A stretch of 64,000 bases of DNA from Aurantiochytrium sp. KH105. Taxonomy: Eukaryota > Sar > Bigyra > Thraustochytrida > Thraustochytriidae. This document shows, one piece after another, positions 29,964 through 41,300 of this stretch. Position 1 is the stretch's first letter, and the number at the start of each line of letters is the position of its first letter. The notes under the pieces are model-generated. The model was not told the DNA's origin. It made no database searches and was given only the letters and a program-made list of their open reading frames with translations. The stretch lies in assembly GCA_003116975.1 (NCBI GenBank), contig BGKB01000020.1:248001-312000 (forward strand), written 5' to 3'. A program made the translations under genes and the position numbers.

Positions 29964-32900
29964 ATGGCAGACGTGGCCTTGCGCGCGTCTGCGGCCCGAT
30001 GGCTGGCGCGAGAAGCCGGCGCAGGTGCGGCGGAGGAGGACTTCGCAGACAAACTACTTCGTGACCTCAACGCCACGCTGGACGGTGTGAGACCTGTCCG
30101 CTCATCACACCTGCAAGATGACCGCGAGGCACCAGCAGCGGCACGCCGCAAAGAGTTGTACGTTCGACTGCCAAAAGCCACGTATCATCTGATTAATGCA
30201 ACACGGCGAAGAAACCACTGACGTGACCGCATATACGCGCAGACGCGAACAAACGTTGGACTCATGGATTCGTGGCAAGATATTCTCCACTGAGGAGAGG
30301 GCTCAGGATATCGAACTCGCCACACTCTTCTTCAAACACCCAGCCACACGTGAGCCTTGCTTAAAACTCATGTTGCGAGCAATTCCCTCAATGCAGAATC
30401 CACGCGATGATGATCTGCTGGATCACGCACTGGCGCACCTTGGACCAGAGAGCGTAGAGAAGTTAGCGAATTTGCTCTTGCGCAGTGGCGACATGGAGAG
30501 CCAAAACACGGAACAGGATCAATCGCGCTGGACAAGAGTCCTACTGCGACTCTTTGCCATCAATCCACCTGACTCGTCTGCCCGGAAATCCATTGAAAAG
30601 CTACTCTCACACGCCGGGGCGCCCAGCAAAAGCGCTGCGCTCCTTGCTTGTGCTAGACACGCGAGGTGGCTTTCCCAAAGCGCACCGCTGTGGGAACTCC
30701 TTCTCTCCACCATGATATCTCGGGCAGCCAAATTAGACCAATACAACGATGGTCTTCAGGCCCTTGTTCATTTGGCTCCTTTTGCTCTCTCTCGAGCAAA
30801 CACAGAAGCATCATATGAGCTTTGGATAAAGGCGTTTGCAGCAAAACGAGATCTTTTTTTGGTTGCCTTTGACGCGCTCCCGTTCACGTTCTTACCCATC
30901 GAAGAACGTCAAGCCGTCGAGAAGGCTCTTTGTCAGCAATGTGCGCAGGACGCCGACTCCCTCTTCCCGGGGCTTGTCTTGAGCACTTGTTGCGGACTAG
31001 AACCGGACAAAATTGCAATTGCCCTTCTCCGAGCGCTGAAATCCCCACCAGCCTCTGTGCCCAAGCTTAATGACGATCTTTGTACAGCATTTACAAGAGC
31101 TTTGATCCATCATACCAATGAAGCAAATGCAGGGTCCCAAGACCAGCGTGTTGCAAGGAAACTCCTTGCGCAAATTGTACATTCAGAAAACAAGGCTTTA
31201 AGCGTAGCTTTGGCTGAATGCCTCAACGCACGTACGTCTTGCTCTCATGCGTTCCAGGCCATTGCCAGCGTCCAGAGCCTTGAGCATCCGGGCCGGCCCA
31301 TCGTGAGCCGTATGATCAGCCGCGTATTTTCACCCCTCGACGAATCAAGTATGCTTCAAGTATGCTCGATTCTGTGCAAACTTGGCTTTGAGCCTCAGAG
31401 TCGATTATTGGACCAGGTACAAAGTCACATCCTCGCTTCTCGTCGTCACGAGGATCTCGAGCGCGGTTCAGCTGTTCTTCGTGCCATCTTTGAATCCGCT
31501 GCGCATGACAGTGCCATCAATGCTACGGCAGCGCCGATTCTGAAGCAGATCTGCGATTTCTTGGCTCGCTTGTGCAGTCTCAACCGCGACACTGCCACGC
31601 TTGCCTGTGAGGTCGTCCTCCAAACTTCTTCAGGAAACGGGCAGCTTTGTTCGTTTATGAAACATGCAGACGCACTTGGTGGACTTCGAAGAGCCCTGGA
31701 AATGGTGCGCGACGATCTTGTGCGTCGAGCCGCAGCAAAGTCGCTTCCACGTGACAAGCTGGAGCAACTACTCTCACTCCCATTCTCGCAAATCGTTCGC
31801 GCCAGAGTCGCCCTTGGAGACTCTTTGGCGACGCACCTGGGAGGAGACGCTAAAAAAGAGCTCCGGGTAGCTCTGCGTCTGGATATTGACATTGGAAAAC
31901 TCGAGACGAACGCAAAAGCCGCAAGTGCGATGGCGTCGGTCTTTAATAAAGTTTCACACCAAGGCGTGCTCGAGCTCGCTGCTCTGATGGCAGAAGACGC
32001 CTGCGCGCAAACAGACGATCACCACGTTTGTCTCAAACTCTGCGCGCTATGCGCGTCTTTCTTTGGATCGCAGCAGACTGTCTTGCGGATGCCAACGTTG
32101 GAGAATGCCAAGTTTCTCCAAAGCATCCTTCCCGCCATTACGGCAGCGCCAGACCCATGCCCCGAGAAAGTTATCACCTTTGCGGTCTTTCTTGCGGAGC
32201 AAAGCATGACCGAAATCAGACTGTCCACACTTGCTGATCTTCTGGAAAAAACACATTCCGGACGAAGAGGACGTGCATTGCCAGAAGTGGAGGTCAAGTT
32301 GCTAGGGATGATTGAAAGCCGTCTAAAAGCAATCGACTTGCGCGATTCGAACGCTGACGGTTTCACTGCGGAAGCTGGTGCGGTGCTCGAGCGCCTTGCA
32401 GCAGTCTTTCTTCAGACTGTGCAATCTACAGGTATGACCGCATCTCAATTTCGCAACTTCGGCGCGGTCCTCGCTCTTCTCATTCCATTGGCCGCCGTGG
32501 AGAGTCGTCGAGGTGTACTTGCCATTCAGAAAGCCTGTTTTGAGCTCCTCCTCACAATGGACCTTTCCACCGTCGCGAATCTGCGCATTCTGCTTGAAGT
32601 GACTCTACCGGCAACACCAGTGGACGCAAGCGGTAGTCTTGCGCGCATCGAGTCAATCTTGCAAGTGTCTCTTTGGACGAAAGCGGAACTCAAACGCAAG
32701 CTGCGCGCACAGGAACGAGTCCCTCGCATCATGGCCTCCCAAGTTACTTTGCAGACAGCGACGCAGCACGCACTCGAGAGCTTGGATGCGCTTTTTGGCG
32801 AAGGTTTCATCAGCCTAGATCGCGATACCGGTTTTGTGTTGCACAAGCGAATGACCAATATATTGCATGCAATCTGGTGTAGTAAAGGTGGAATCGGCGG

Positions 32901-33756
32901 TTTTCCAGCCACCGCGCGGGCCAAACTTGTTCATGTCACGCAACGTCTCTGCTCAGAAGATACGAAGTCTCTTGGATCATTGCATTGCTTCCGCATGAGT
33001 CATGAAAGTGCACTTTTGGTGGCTCGATTTGGTCGGCACAATGGGCGAAACTTGCACCCAAGTGCAGGAGCTCCCCTGCTTACATACCGCCCGGCACGCA
33101 AGAGGCAGCGCCGTGAGACGGCCAAGGATTCAAAAAGCATTGTCCAAGCAGAGCGTACCTGCGAGATTAGCGCAGGTGCCTTGCTTGCCGAATTGGCAAA
33201 GCTGGTGTCCATTGCAAAGGCCCTCTGCACCTGGTGTGAAAGGTCTCATCGATCGGCAATACGAGCGCAGACTTTTGTGGACCGATTACGCGAGACTCTC
33301 TTGGCCTGGGCTACAGAATACGAGCCTCAAGCTTCCAAAGATGCGTCAGTATTGGCGTCTGACCCCGAGGCGAGCATCAAGGCCGAGAATGTGGTGCCTT
33401 TGCAGCGTCAAATTCGCGAGCGTTCGAAAGAGAGTGACGCGCAAGTGGCACAAGAAGAGCGCGAAACTTTGTCGCGACCACTCGCTCCCAAAAAGCGGAT
33501 CGTGCAGCTTTGTAAAGCCTTGGAGGCAAGCTCGAATGACAATGCTGCTGCAATCGAGGAGGACGCTGGTCCACCCTTGCGACGGCGGCGCAAGGGCGTA
33601 GCCACAACAATTGACAAGCCAAGACGTCGGCGCCGTAGTGAAAATGCGTTTATCGATGAGGGTTTGGAGGAAATGGAAGCGGAAGGTGATAGCGATGGCT
33701 ACGAGGATCTCGAGGGCTTTGTCGTGTGCCCGGGCGACTCCACTTATTTTCAATGA
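29964..33756 (+). CDS. Large alpha-helical (solenoid-like) protein, two exons
   Basis: Exon 1 is 29964-30157 (MADVALRASAARWLAREAG) and exon 2 is 30243-33756; the product is 1,235 aa. The splice uses donor GTACGT and acceptor GCGCAG in phase 2 and reads KEL then REQTLDSWIRG. Almost the whole length is Leu/Ala-rich amphipathic helix with no transmembrane segment, which suggests a HEAT/ARM-type solenoid. The last 130 aa are disordered, with basic clusters (RPARKRQRRE, LRRRRKG, KPRRRRRSEN) typical of nuclear localisation, followed by an acidic tail ending EDLEGFVVCPGD. That layout recalls large nuclear DNA-repair solenoids such as FANCI/FANCD2, but I see no diagnostic motif, so the function is left open. 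An in-frame ATG at 29910 would add 18 residues. The gene is convergent with the LRR-PAQR gene. Confidence 0.8.
30158..30242 (+). other. Intron of the solenoid-like gene
   Basis: An 85-nt GT-AG intron (GTACGT...ACGCGCAG) with a branch-point-like CTGAC about 20 nt before the acceptor. Its removal fuses two overlapping open frames in phase 2. Confidence 0.75.
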
Positions 33757-33985
33757 GATAAAGTGCTGTCAGAGGAGACAGGCCTGCCAGTGACGTGAAA
33801 AAAGCGATTGTTTGTGTTTGATTTCCCCGCTCTTTTTCTGCCTGCCTTCTCTCTAACTCAGTATAAGTGAAAATTGATGCAAGACGAGGAGGAAGAGCAT
33901 GAAGGTAAGCCAGACAGACATGACAAGTTAGAGGAAAAGACGCAAGTAGTACCTATTTTCCTTACAAAACTGAGAGATAAACTAT
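33757..33985. other. Convergent 3' flanks
   Basis: A 229-bp spacer between two convergent stop codons. Pyrimidine-rich then purine-rich, with no gene seen. Confidence 0.7.
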
Positions 33986-35404
33986 TCACAATGGGGGCAG
34001 GGTCCCTCCAACCGGGACGCGGGGTGCTGCCCGAAGGCCTTCCTCCTCGAGGCCCACGACAAAGAAGAGCACTGCAAAGTAATGGCAGGTCGCACCGATG
34101 AGCACGAAAATATGCCAGACTGCATGTCCAATGGGGTGCTTGAGCTTCTCCATGACAAAAAAGACCACTCCGCCCGTGTATGCAAGGCCACCATAGAGCA
34201 AGAGCTCTACAGCGCCCGGACTAATGTGCGTCTTGACATCTTCCCATGCGATGCCGAGCATCCAGCCCATGCCCAAATAGAGCGCAAGCTCAATTGGCAT
34301 TTTCATCGGGACTTGCACTCGTTCATGCACAATGCAGAGAACAATGCCCGCAAAAGCGAGGCCCCACTCTCCGACGGCCATCGCCCAGCCGTAGGGGTGC
34401 TTCTCGAGGCTGACAACACAAAAAGGAAGATAAGTACCCGCAATGAGAAAGTAGATGGCGGTGTGATCAAGCAGACCCAACACAGTCGAAACCTTCTCGT
34501 TGAGAAATGCGGCGTGCAGCAGGGTCGAGCTCACAAAGAGAAGAACTAGACACAAACAGTAAACTCCACAGGCGTAAAAGGTACGACGAGATTGACCCTC
34601 CGCGGAGGCATGGTACATCATGACCACAGTGCCCACCAGGGCGAGGAAGACGCCAACACCGTGCGTAAGAGCATTGAGTACCTCTTCGAAAACGTTGTTG
34701 CCGCCGTCGCGGATCTCGAACTCGAGGCCGGACTTGGCATGCGTCTCTTTCATTGCGGTGTGCAAGGCGTCAACTTGGGCGAAACCGAGTTGATCGTTGG
34801 TCACGTCCAGCAGCGTGAGATTCTCAAGCTTGCCAATGACTTTTTCGAGTTTGCCCTCGCGCAGCGCAGGTGCGATGCCGGGGTTGAATGAAAGATTCAG
34901 GGTCTCCAGCGTCGGGCACTCGTCCAGTCCCGCGACAATCTCTCGCGCGCCGTACTTGCTCATCTTCATGCGCGACACGTCCAGGTGTCGTAGGTTCGAG
35001 CATTCGCGCAGCAAGAGGCCAACAACGCGAGCATTTGCGTCGGTGATGTGCGTCGGCGCGTCAGCATGTCTGATGCGGAGCGTCTTGAGATGTTCGCGGA
35101 GCTTCGACACGGCCTTGCCTTTAGCAGCCTTTTCCTCCCGCACAAGGAGCAGGAGCGGCAGCAGCGAGTACTCGTTCGAAGCCTTGACAAAGCTCCAGTC
35201 GGTCGCGAGGCTTGTGAGCACCGAAGGGTCTACCTTGCACCCGCACTGCCGGCACATGGTCACATACGGGTGCGCCGAAGGCGGCGACGTCTCGCTCGTG
35301 GTCCCTTTCATGCCGGGCGACTGCGCCTCGAGCCCCTTGCTCTCCTCTTCCTCTCCCTCCTCTTGATGCTTGCTCGCTGCGGCGGCGGCAGCGCGCGTTC
35401 GCAT
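33986..35404 (-). CDS. LRR-PAQR (hemolysin III family) fusion membrane protein
   Basis: A 472-aa protein from ATG at 35404. Residues 1-48 are Ala/Glu-rich. Residues 50-60 contain a CRQCGCK motif. Residues about 125-220 hold leucine-rich repeats of the RNI type (LRHLDVSRMKMSKYG, LETLNLSFNPGI, LTLLDVTNDQLG). From about 239 begins a seven-pass PAQR/HlyIII domain opening with EVLNALTHGVGVFLAL. The family's metal-site residues are visible: Ser293 and His297 in SSTLLHAAF, Asp313-His314 in LLDHTAIYFL, and His423, His427 and His431 in HPIGHAVWH. PAQR members are adiponectin/progestin receptors or ceramidase-like hydrolases that coordinate zinc. The N-terminal LRR region is unusual for the family. Ligand and activity are unknown. 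It is divergent from the F-box gene. A later Met (residue 32) is an alternative start. Confidence 0.88.
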   Translation of the reverse strand: MRTRAAAAAASKHQEEGEEEESKGLEAQSPGMKGTTSETSPPSAHPYVTMCRQCGCKVDPSVLTSLATDWSFVKASNEYSLLPLLLLVREEKAAKGKAVSKLREHLKTLRIRHADAPTHITDANARVVGLLLRECSNLRHLDVSRMKMSKYGAREIVAGLDECPTLETLNLSFNPGIAPALREGKLEKVIGKLENLTLLDVTNDQLGFAQVDALHTAMKETHAKSGLEFEIRDGGNNVFEEVLNALTHGVGVFLALVGTVVMMYHASAEGQSRRTFYACGVYCLCLVLLFVSSTLLHAAFLNEKVSTVLGLLDHTAIYFLIAGTYLPFCVVSLEKHPYGWAMAVGEWGLAFAGIVLCIVHERVQVPMKMPIELALYLGMGWMLGIAWEDVKTHISPGAVELLLYGGLAYTGGVVFFVMEKLKHPIGHAVWHIFVLIGATCHYFAVLFFVVGLEEEGLRAAPRVPVGGTLPPL

Positions 35405-36337
35405 TTCTCTCTCGCGGGCTCCGAAGCGAGTTTGTCGCAGTCGACGAGTCGCCAGATCGACCGATCGATCGGGATCGGTATACTATAGATAGATTGAGAT
35501 CGCTGATGATGAGAGACGCTGATGAGACGCTGAAGCGACGGAGAGAAAAAGAGAGAGAGGGAGAGTCATCATCCCATCATCGCAGTCGTCATCGCGTCGG
35601 CACGGCCGACTGCGAAAACACATACTTACCCCTGTATACGATCCATGAATCGACGGCCATATGACGACGCGCGACGCCGTCGTGGCGCGGAGATCTCGCG
35701 ACGAATGAAATGCGTGTCGCCGCCGCCTTGCCCTTGACAAGCAAGCAAGAGCAAGCTTGGCCTGGCCAAACAAAACGATGATCAAGAACCAAGAAAGCAA
35801 AGCGATGCAAGCGGTGCAAGCAAAGCAAGCACCAAAGCAAGCAAGCAAGGCAAGCAAAGCGAGCAAAAGCAAGCATCCATGCGAAGCATTTGCAGGAAGG
35901 AGTCCGTGCAAGCCCAGCAACAGAAGCAACTCCAGGGACGGATGCCGGCGCTTGACTGACTGTGAGTGGACTTTGGTCAGGCGTGCCTGCCCGAACGTGT
36001 ACACACAAAGGCAGGCGGACTTCAGCAAGCAGAAGGAGCGCGGCGCGGCGAGGGAGGGAGACTTGGACGATGGAGACTTGGACGATGGATCTAGACGATG
36101 GACTTGGACTTGGACCTGGGCTCGAACACTGACCTGGACCCGAACGAAGAAGACGACGAAGAAGGTCCATCGCCAAGGCAGACCGGAAGACGGACGAGGG
36201 TGTCTGGCGCTTGCCAGCGAGGAGCAAACCCGCAAGGAAGCGAGCGGAAGAGCGAGCGAACGAAGGAGCCGTCAAAGCGAGAGCACGTGCGCGCGAAAGG
36301 GCTCGCCGCGAGAGACCGTCGACGCCGGGGGAACACG
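35405..36337. promoter_or_regulatory. Divergent intergenic region, LRR-PAQR / F-box protein
   Basis: Region of 0.93 kb. It contains GCAAGCAA repeats (about 35800-35880), repeated GACTTGGACGATGGA-like units (36060-36115) and an upstream open frame in register with the F-box gene from 36098. That frame is Asp/Leu-repeat and Arg-rich and is judged 5' UTR. Confidence 0.5.
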
Positions 36338-37612
36338 ATGACAGGGCAGCTCGGCATGGCCGCGCTCGCGGAGGACTCCAAGCTTCTTGTGCTCCAGTTT
36401 CTTGACCTGCAAAGCCTGGGGAGGATGGCCACGACAAGCAGAGGTATGCACAAGCTCGTAGAGAATAGCGATTTCGCGATCGAGGCACTTGTTGCCCCGT
36501 ATCTGGCAGCGCATGCGCAAGGAACAGAGACCAAAGAAGCGACCGAGGACGAACTCAAAGCTCTCTTTGGAGCGCAATGCAGAGATCCTGGCACCACGGA
36601 GCACAAGCTACGCCAAAAGGCCGTCCAGCAAGTCTGTGTGCGCTCCCTGGAGACGAACATTTCAAACACTCAACAGTTTCTTGACCTTGCTCATCACTGT
36701 ATCAGATGCGAGTTCAACGAGGCGCTCAAAGACTTTCTCTCGGCAAGATATCCAAGCTTGGATACCAAAAAGGAAAAGGGACCACAGGAGCCCTTGATTC
36801 TGGGAAGGCAAACTGCTTTCATGAAAATGACGCAATTCGCAATCATCCTCTCCAAGGAAAAAGCCGTCAAATGTCTCGTTTCAAGTGGAGTGGAGCACGG
36901 CATCCTTGATGCGCCGTACTTTGCGCAGAGTGTGGCCGAGGCTGCCAGCCACGGACTGACCAGCCTGGTGGCTTTCCTTCTTTCCCAGGCGGTGCGCGCA
37001 AATGCTGGCTCAATGGATACTCTTGCTCTTGTGGCCATGCATGAATCCTGCAAAGCATCGCATGCTGCCTTGGCTCTGAACATGGCGAAGATGCTTTGCA
37101 CTCGCTTTGCTCATGCGCAAGAGACAATGGATGTTCGCCACCGCGCCCCCGGCTTTGTTGTCGACGCCGCCGCCCTTGCGGAGCGCGACGCTCTTGCCGC
37201 TCGCAAGACAAAGCTGGACGAAGCCATCATAAATGCTGCACAAGAGGCCACACGCCAGGGCAACCTCGACTTAGTTCAGGCGTTTCTCAACGAGAAAATT
37301 ATCACGCGAGATATGGCCCTCTGCATCCAAAAGACGGCTGCCAGGAATGGGCTCTTTGACATTGTGATGCTCTTGCGAGACTGCTGCGGCGACGATGCAC
37401 TCTATGACCTCTTTAACGACGCGGTGCGACGCAATCACAATCACAGCGTCAGCTGCTTGCTCGAGACTGGCATTTTCGAGCGTGATTATCTTGAAGAACA
37501 GCGCCGACAGGCCGACCTGCGCGAGTGCGACGACGTCGCGGCCATCTTGGACGCCTACCTCCGCATCTCACCTGCGAACGATGCTGACTCGCTCCAAGCT
37601 GCCTCGGCGTGA
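36338..37612 (+). CDS. F-box protein with ankyrin-like helical repeats
   Basis: A 424-aa protein from ATG at 36338 (MTGQLGMAALAEDSK). Residues about 9-43 (LAEDSKLLVLQFLDLQSLGR then MATTSRGMHKLVEN) fit an F-box, which binds Skp1 in SCF ubiquitin ligases. The rest is helical pairs reminiscent of degenerate ankyrin repeats, for example AVAEAASHGLTSLVAFLL-type units, AAQEATRQGNLDLVQAFLNE, KTAARNGLFDIVMLLRD and AVRRNHNHSVSCLLETG. Such F-box/ankyrin pairings are plausible substrate receptors; the substrate is unknown. The frame is open 80 codons further upstream, but that part is repetitive, so the internal ATG just before the F-box is preferred. Confidence 0.75.
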   Translation: MTGQLGMAALAEDSKLLVLQFLDLQSLGRMATTSRGMHKLVENSDFAIEALVAPYLAAHAQGTETKEATEDELKALFGAQCRDPGTTEHKLRQKAVQQVCVRSLETNISNTQQFLDLAHHCIRCEFNEALKDFLSARYPSLDTKKEKGPQEPLILGRQTAFMKMTQFAIILSKEKAVKCLVSSGVEHGILDAPYFAQSVAEAASHGLTSLVAFLLSQAVRANAGSMDTLALVAMHESCKASHAALALNMAKMLCTRFAHAQETMDVRHRAPGFVVDAAALAERDALAARKTKLDEAIINAAQEATRQGNLDLVQAFLNEKIITRDMALCIQKTAARNGLFDIVMLLRDCCGDDALYDLFNDAVRRNHNHSVSCLLETGIFERDYLEEQRRQADLRECDDVAAILDAYLRISPANDADSLQAASA

Positions 37613-38128
37613 TGCGTCCAAACAAATAAAAGGGCGGCTCATGGCGTTATCAATCGTCTAGGGTAAGTGTTCCGTTCCCTCTTCAGGTCGCCTGCCTGTG
37701 GAAGATTGACTTCCTTCTGAACAACGGAGATACGAGACAAGGTCAAAGACTGGGCATGGCACGCAGAATGCATGTAACCTATAAATCAAAGAGAAGGAAA
37801 GAAAGAGAGACAAATGTGAGTGCTTTTTGACCGTTGACATTTGTTTGTTTTTATCAAAGTTTGTAAAGTGTATAGTCAAAGCGCGTCCCGGTTCGGGCCC
37901 TATGGGCTGCTGGCGAGTGGGCTTGCTGCAGTAGCTCTGCCTACACAACCAAGAGCTCATCACACGCTGGCGGGCCAAACGCAACTTGCGTGCCGTGAGA
38001 GCGCGGGGCTGCCCCTCGCGGCTTCACGGCTTTGCGAGCTGCATGGACCGCGCAAAGCCACAGACGATGAGGGGCCAGCAGCGCCAAACAAGCTGGAACT
38101 CCTTCGCACTATCGTCGTCGTTGTTGTT

Positions 38129-38174
<46 letters not shown>

Positions 38175-38336
38175 TCATCGTCGCCGATGCTTCAACGCGA
38201 CACACGCTTCGGCCACCGAGCCCGCGCGATGAAACTCGTGGGAGCTATAAGCAAATCAGCACAAAGTCAAGCGAGCCTATTCCATGGTCGTCCATCCCCT
38301 GATCTTCGCATAGGAAGGGCCAGGCAGTGTTGCAAG
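37613..38336. other. Intergenic region, 0.72 kb
   Basis: Between two plus-strand genes. Holds the F-box gene 3' UTR and the promoter and 5' UTR of the giant receptor gene, including a GTC trinucleotide run (38111-38177). The receptor frame stays open from 37986, but this part would code a poly-Ser run without a signal peptide at its start. Confidence 0.6.
38111..38177. repeat. Trinucleotide array (GTC)n
   Basis: Long imperfect GTC/GTT repeat about 160 bp upstream of the chosen start of the giant receptor gene, probably in its 5' UTR. Confidence 0.9.
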
Positions 38337-41300
38337 ATGACCACAACGACGACGAAGGCGAAGATGAAGACGACCAACATGGTGTTAATAGTGATGATGA
38401 TTATTATGGTCCTGACGCCTCACTACGTGCAAGGCGCATCAAGAACGACTGCACTTACTGCAACATGCATGAGCCAACCTCGCGTTTTCGAAGACGACGA
38501 TCTCGATGGCTACCTTGATGTGAATACAGCGGCAGGGTCAGTCACCGTCGATGTGCGCGCTCGCGGACTTGAGGATCGACCTGCCACGTTCACGTGGTGT
38601 GAAGTCTCAATAGGCGACAGTGGGGAAGACACAGAGGCACCAGCTATAAGTGCAGCACCAACGACCACTCTTGCGCCCACGCCGGCACCCTCAACGCATG
38701 CCCCGACTTTGACTCCAACGCAAGGTTGTCCAAACAGAGTATTCAACACACAACGCTGTGGCCCTGTTGGTGTGACTCGCCAAGAGTGTTGGGCTCGGAA
38801 TTGCTGTTTCGATCCGACCAGCGAAATCCGTTGCTATCCTGTCGATTCTCGACGTCGCGAGCTTCAAATCAATGACAAGACATCACCGTACACCTCCTAC
38901 TCATCTTATTACTACTATTATCACAACTTTGCGACAACGAGCACACCTACAACCACCCAAGGTTCCGGAAATGATGATTACGACCTCGAGGATGACACTG
39001 ACGATTTCTACGCTTCGGCGTTTGTCAGGACAGTGGAAGCTCAGCCGAAAGCCACGAACTTACCAGATTGTAGCGATGACGCTTCATCGCATTGGATAAG
39101 CAAGGACACAAGCATTGAATTTCAGATTCTTGAGGAATTGCAGCATGTGCAGGTCAGGGTGACATTGCACGATGACTGCTTGCAATATTCGCCCGTCTCA
39201 AAAACTTTTACAATTGATACCACGCAAAACCTGCAGTGCCCGTCATACGCAGACGAACCGCCAGGTAATCTAAATTCATGCTATTGCGCGGATTCTTCCA
39301 TGAATGAAGAATCGTGCCCCACGTGCACAGTGCTCACCAACGTCTGCGAAGAAGGCTATGTGCACGATCTGCTTACTGACCGATGTATCTTAGATACTCC
39401 CCTCTGTATGTTCCAGGAAGGAGCGCTCGTTGACCGAAGAGCCGTGGCAAACCCTACAGAGCGGGACGTGGGCGTTTTGCAACCTATTTTCCCAAATACT
39501 TGCCATGGACCGACGCGCGCCCCGACAGTGTCGCCAACCGCGTCACCTACAATGTCTCCGATTGTGCAAGTGTGTGAAATTTATGAGGGAGGGCCTGGTC
39601 TCGTGAAGGAGCGCACTGCCTGCGCACTCCCATTTTCGTACACCTCTGGAAAAGTAACCACAGTGTATGACTATCCTCCACTGGTGAGCGAAGCGAAACC
39701 TTATGGTATCTCTAAAACCGGCATCGACCCGGCGAGCGAATCCGTGCGTTGGTGTCCGACTGAAGATATTGTAGAATATCAATTTCGGAACACCGCTGAT
39801 GCAAGATCTTGGGGAATTGTTAATTGCACCGATCCGGCTGCTTTTCCAACGGCAGCACCTGTCATGCCGCCAACACTTGCACCTACATATGTCCCAACAC
39901 AGGTGCCCACCAAAGGTCCAACAAAGGCCCCCACGCCAAAACCCACTGGCACGCCGTCAGACTCGCCAACTTCAAATCCCACGAGTCAACCAACTAGAAG
40001 GCCATCCCAGCAGCCGACATTGCAGCCAACCTTACAGCCTTCACAAAGTCCAACGAGGAGACCGACGAAACAACCAACGCTGCATCCTACACTGACGCCC
40101 ACAAGCCATCCAACGCGGCATCCTACCGAGAGACCTACTTTCGAACCAACACGTCTGCAGGGCTGCTACATCCCCGGGCGCGAGGATCAGTTTGTTGTCA
40201 GCGAAGCCGAGTGCCAGCTCCCCTTCGATTACATTGGCTCCGACCGGACTCGCGCCACGTTCGAATATCCGCCACTCGGTACAGAAGCTGAGCCTTTCGG
40301 AGCGACGGACATTGAAAGTGTAGGTCGCTGGTGCCCCACGCAGGGTATTGACCTTTATGACGTTTCCGATGAAACAGTTAGAGCGTCCTGGGGTTCAGCG
40401 TCGTGCGCAAGCACCAATCAATTCCCCACAAAGAGACCCACGCGGATGCCAACGAACGCACCGACGGATGCCCCAACTCGACTTCCAACGCTCTCGCCGA
40501 CGCCCGCGCCCACACCTCCAACACCACGTCCCACGTCTGCTCCTACCATGTCCATGAATTGTCAAATTGCCGAAGAAAGCTTCGAGTATGTCAAGGGGGA
40601 GACACAGTGCCAGCTTCCATTTGAATACCGTAATAGGTGGGACGATGAGCCAATCACATTCGAGTATCCACCCCGATTCGACGAGGCTAAACCATACGGC
40701 CGTGGTCTGCGTGATTACGGCGGGGAAGACTTTGATCATATACGGTGGTGTCCCAAAGCAGGAGTAACCGATTACGTCAAGGCCAAGATCGCCACTCGCG
40801 AGCACTGGGGTGTAATTGACGGTTGCGAAGATCCAAGCGAGCTTCCAACAATGATGCCCACTGTGTCCCCGACATTGTATCCAACGCTTTCCCATGCATG
40901 CTTCATTTACGATGGGAATCTTGGCTATGTCAAGGAGCACGTCAATTGCGAGCTGCCTTTCCGTTTTCGTCGAGGGAATGTCATTATTGACTTTGACTAC
41001 GCGCCAATGCTCGCAGAGGCCCAGCCTTTTGGAGTGACCTACAATGACTATGGAAATGCCACGCTGCGATGGTGCCCCCCTCGAGGCGTCGACTACTATA
41101 GCGTCTACAACACGAATCTCCGTAAAAAGTGGGGCCTCGCGAGCTGCGAAGATGGCGTGCCTACGTCTGCTCCTACGCTCGCGCGCTTTACGACTTCCAG
41201 TGACGAATGCGTGCATCGTTGCCGCGTTGGTTTTGTCTTTGACCTCACGCGATCAAAGTGCGTCCCTTTGGTGGAGCCAACCTGCGCTGAACAGCACTAT

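Noticed and set aside
33986-35404. Reading the HlyIII match as a toxin
   Set aside because: The hemolysin III name is historical; eukaryotic members are PAQR membrane receptors or hydrolases, and the metal-site residues fit that group.
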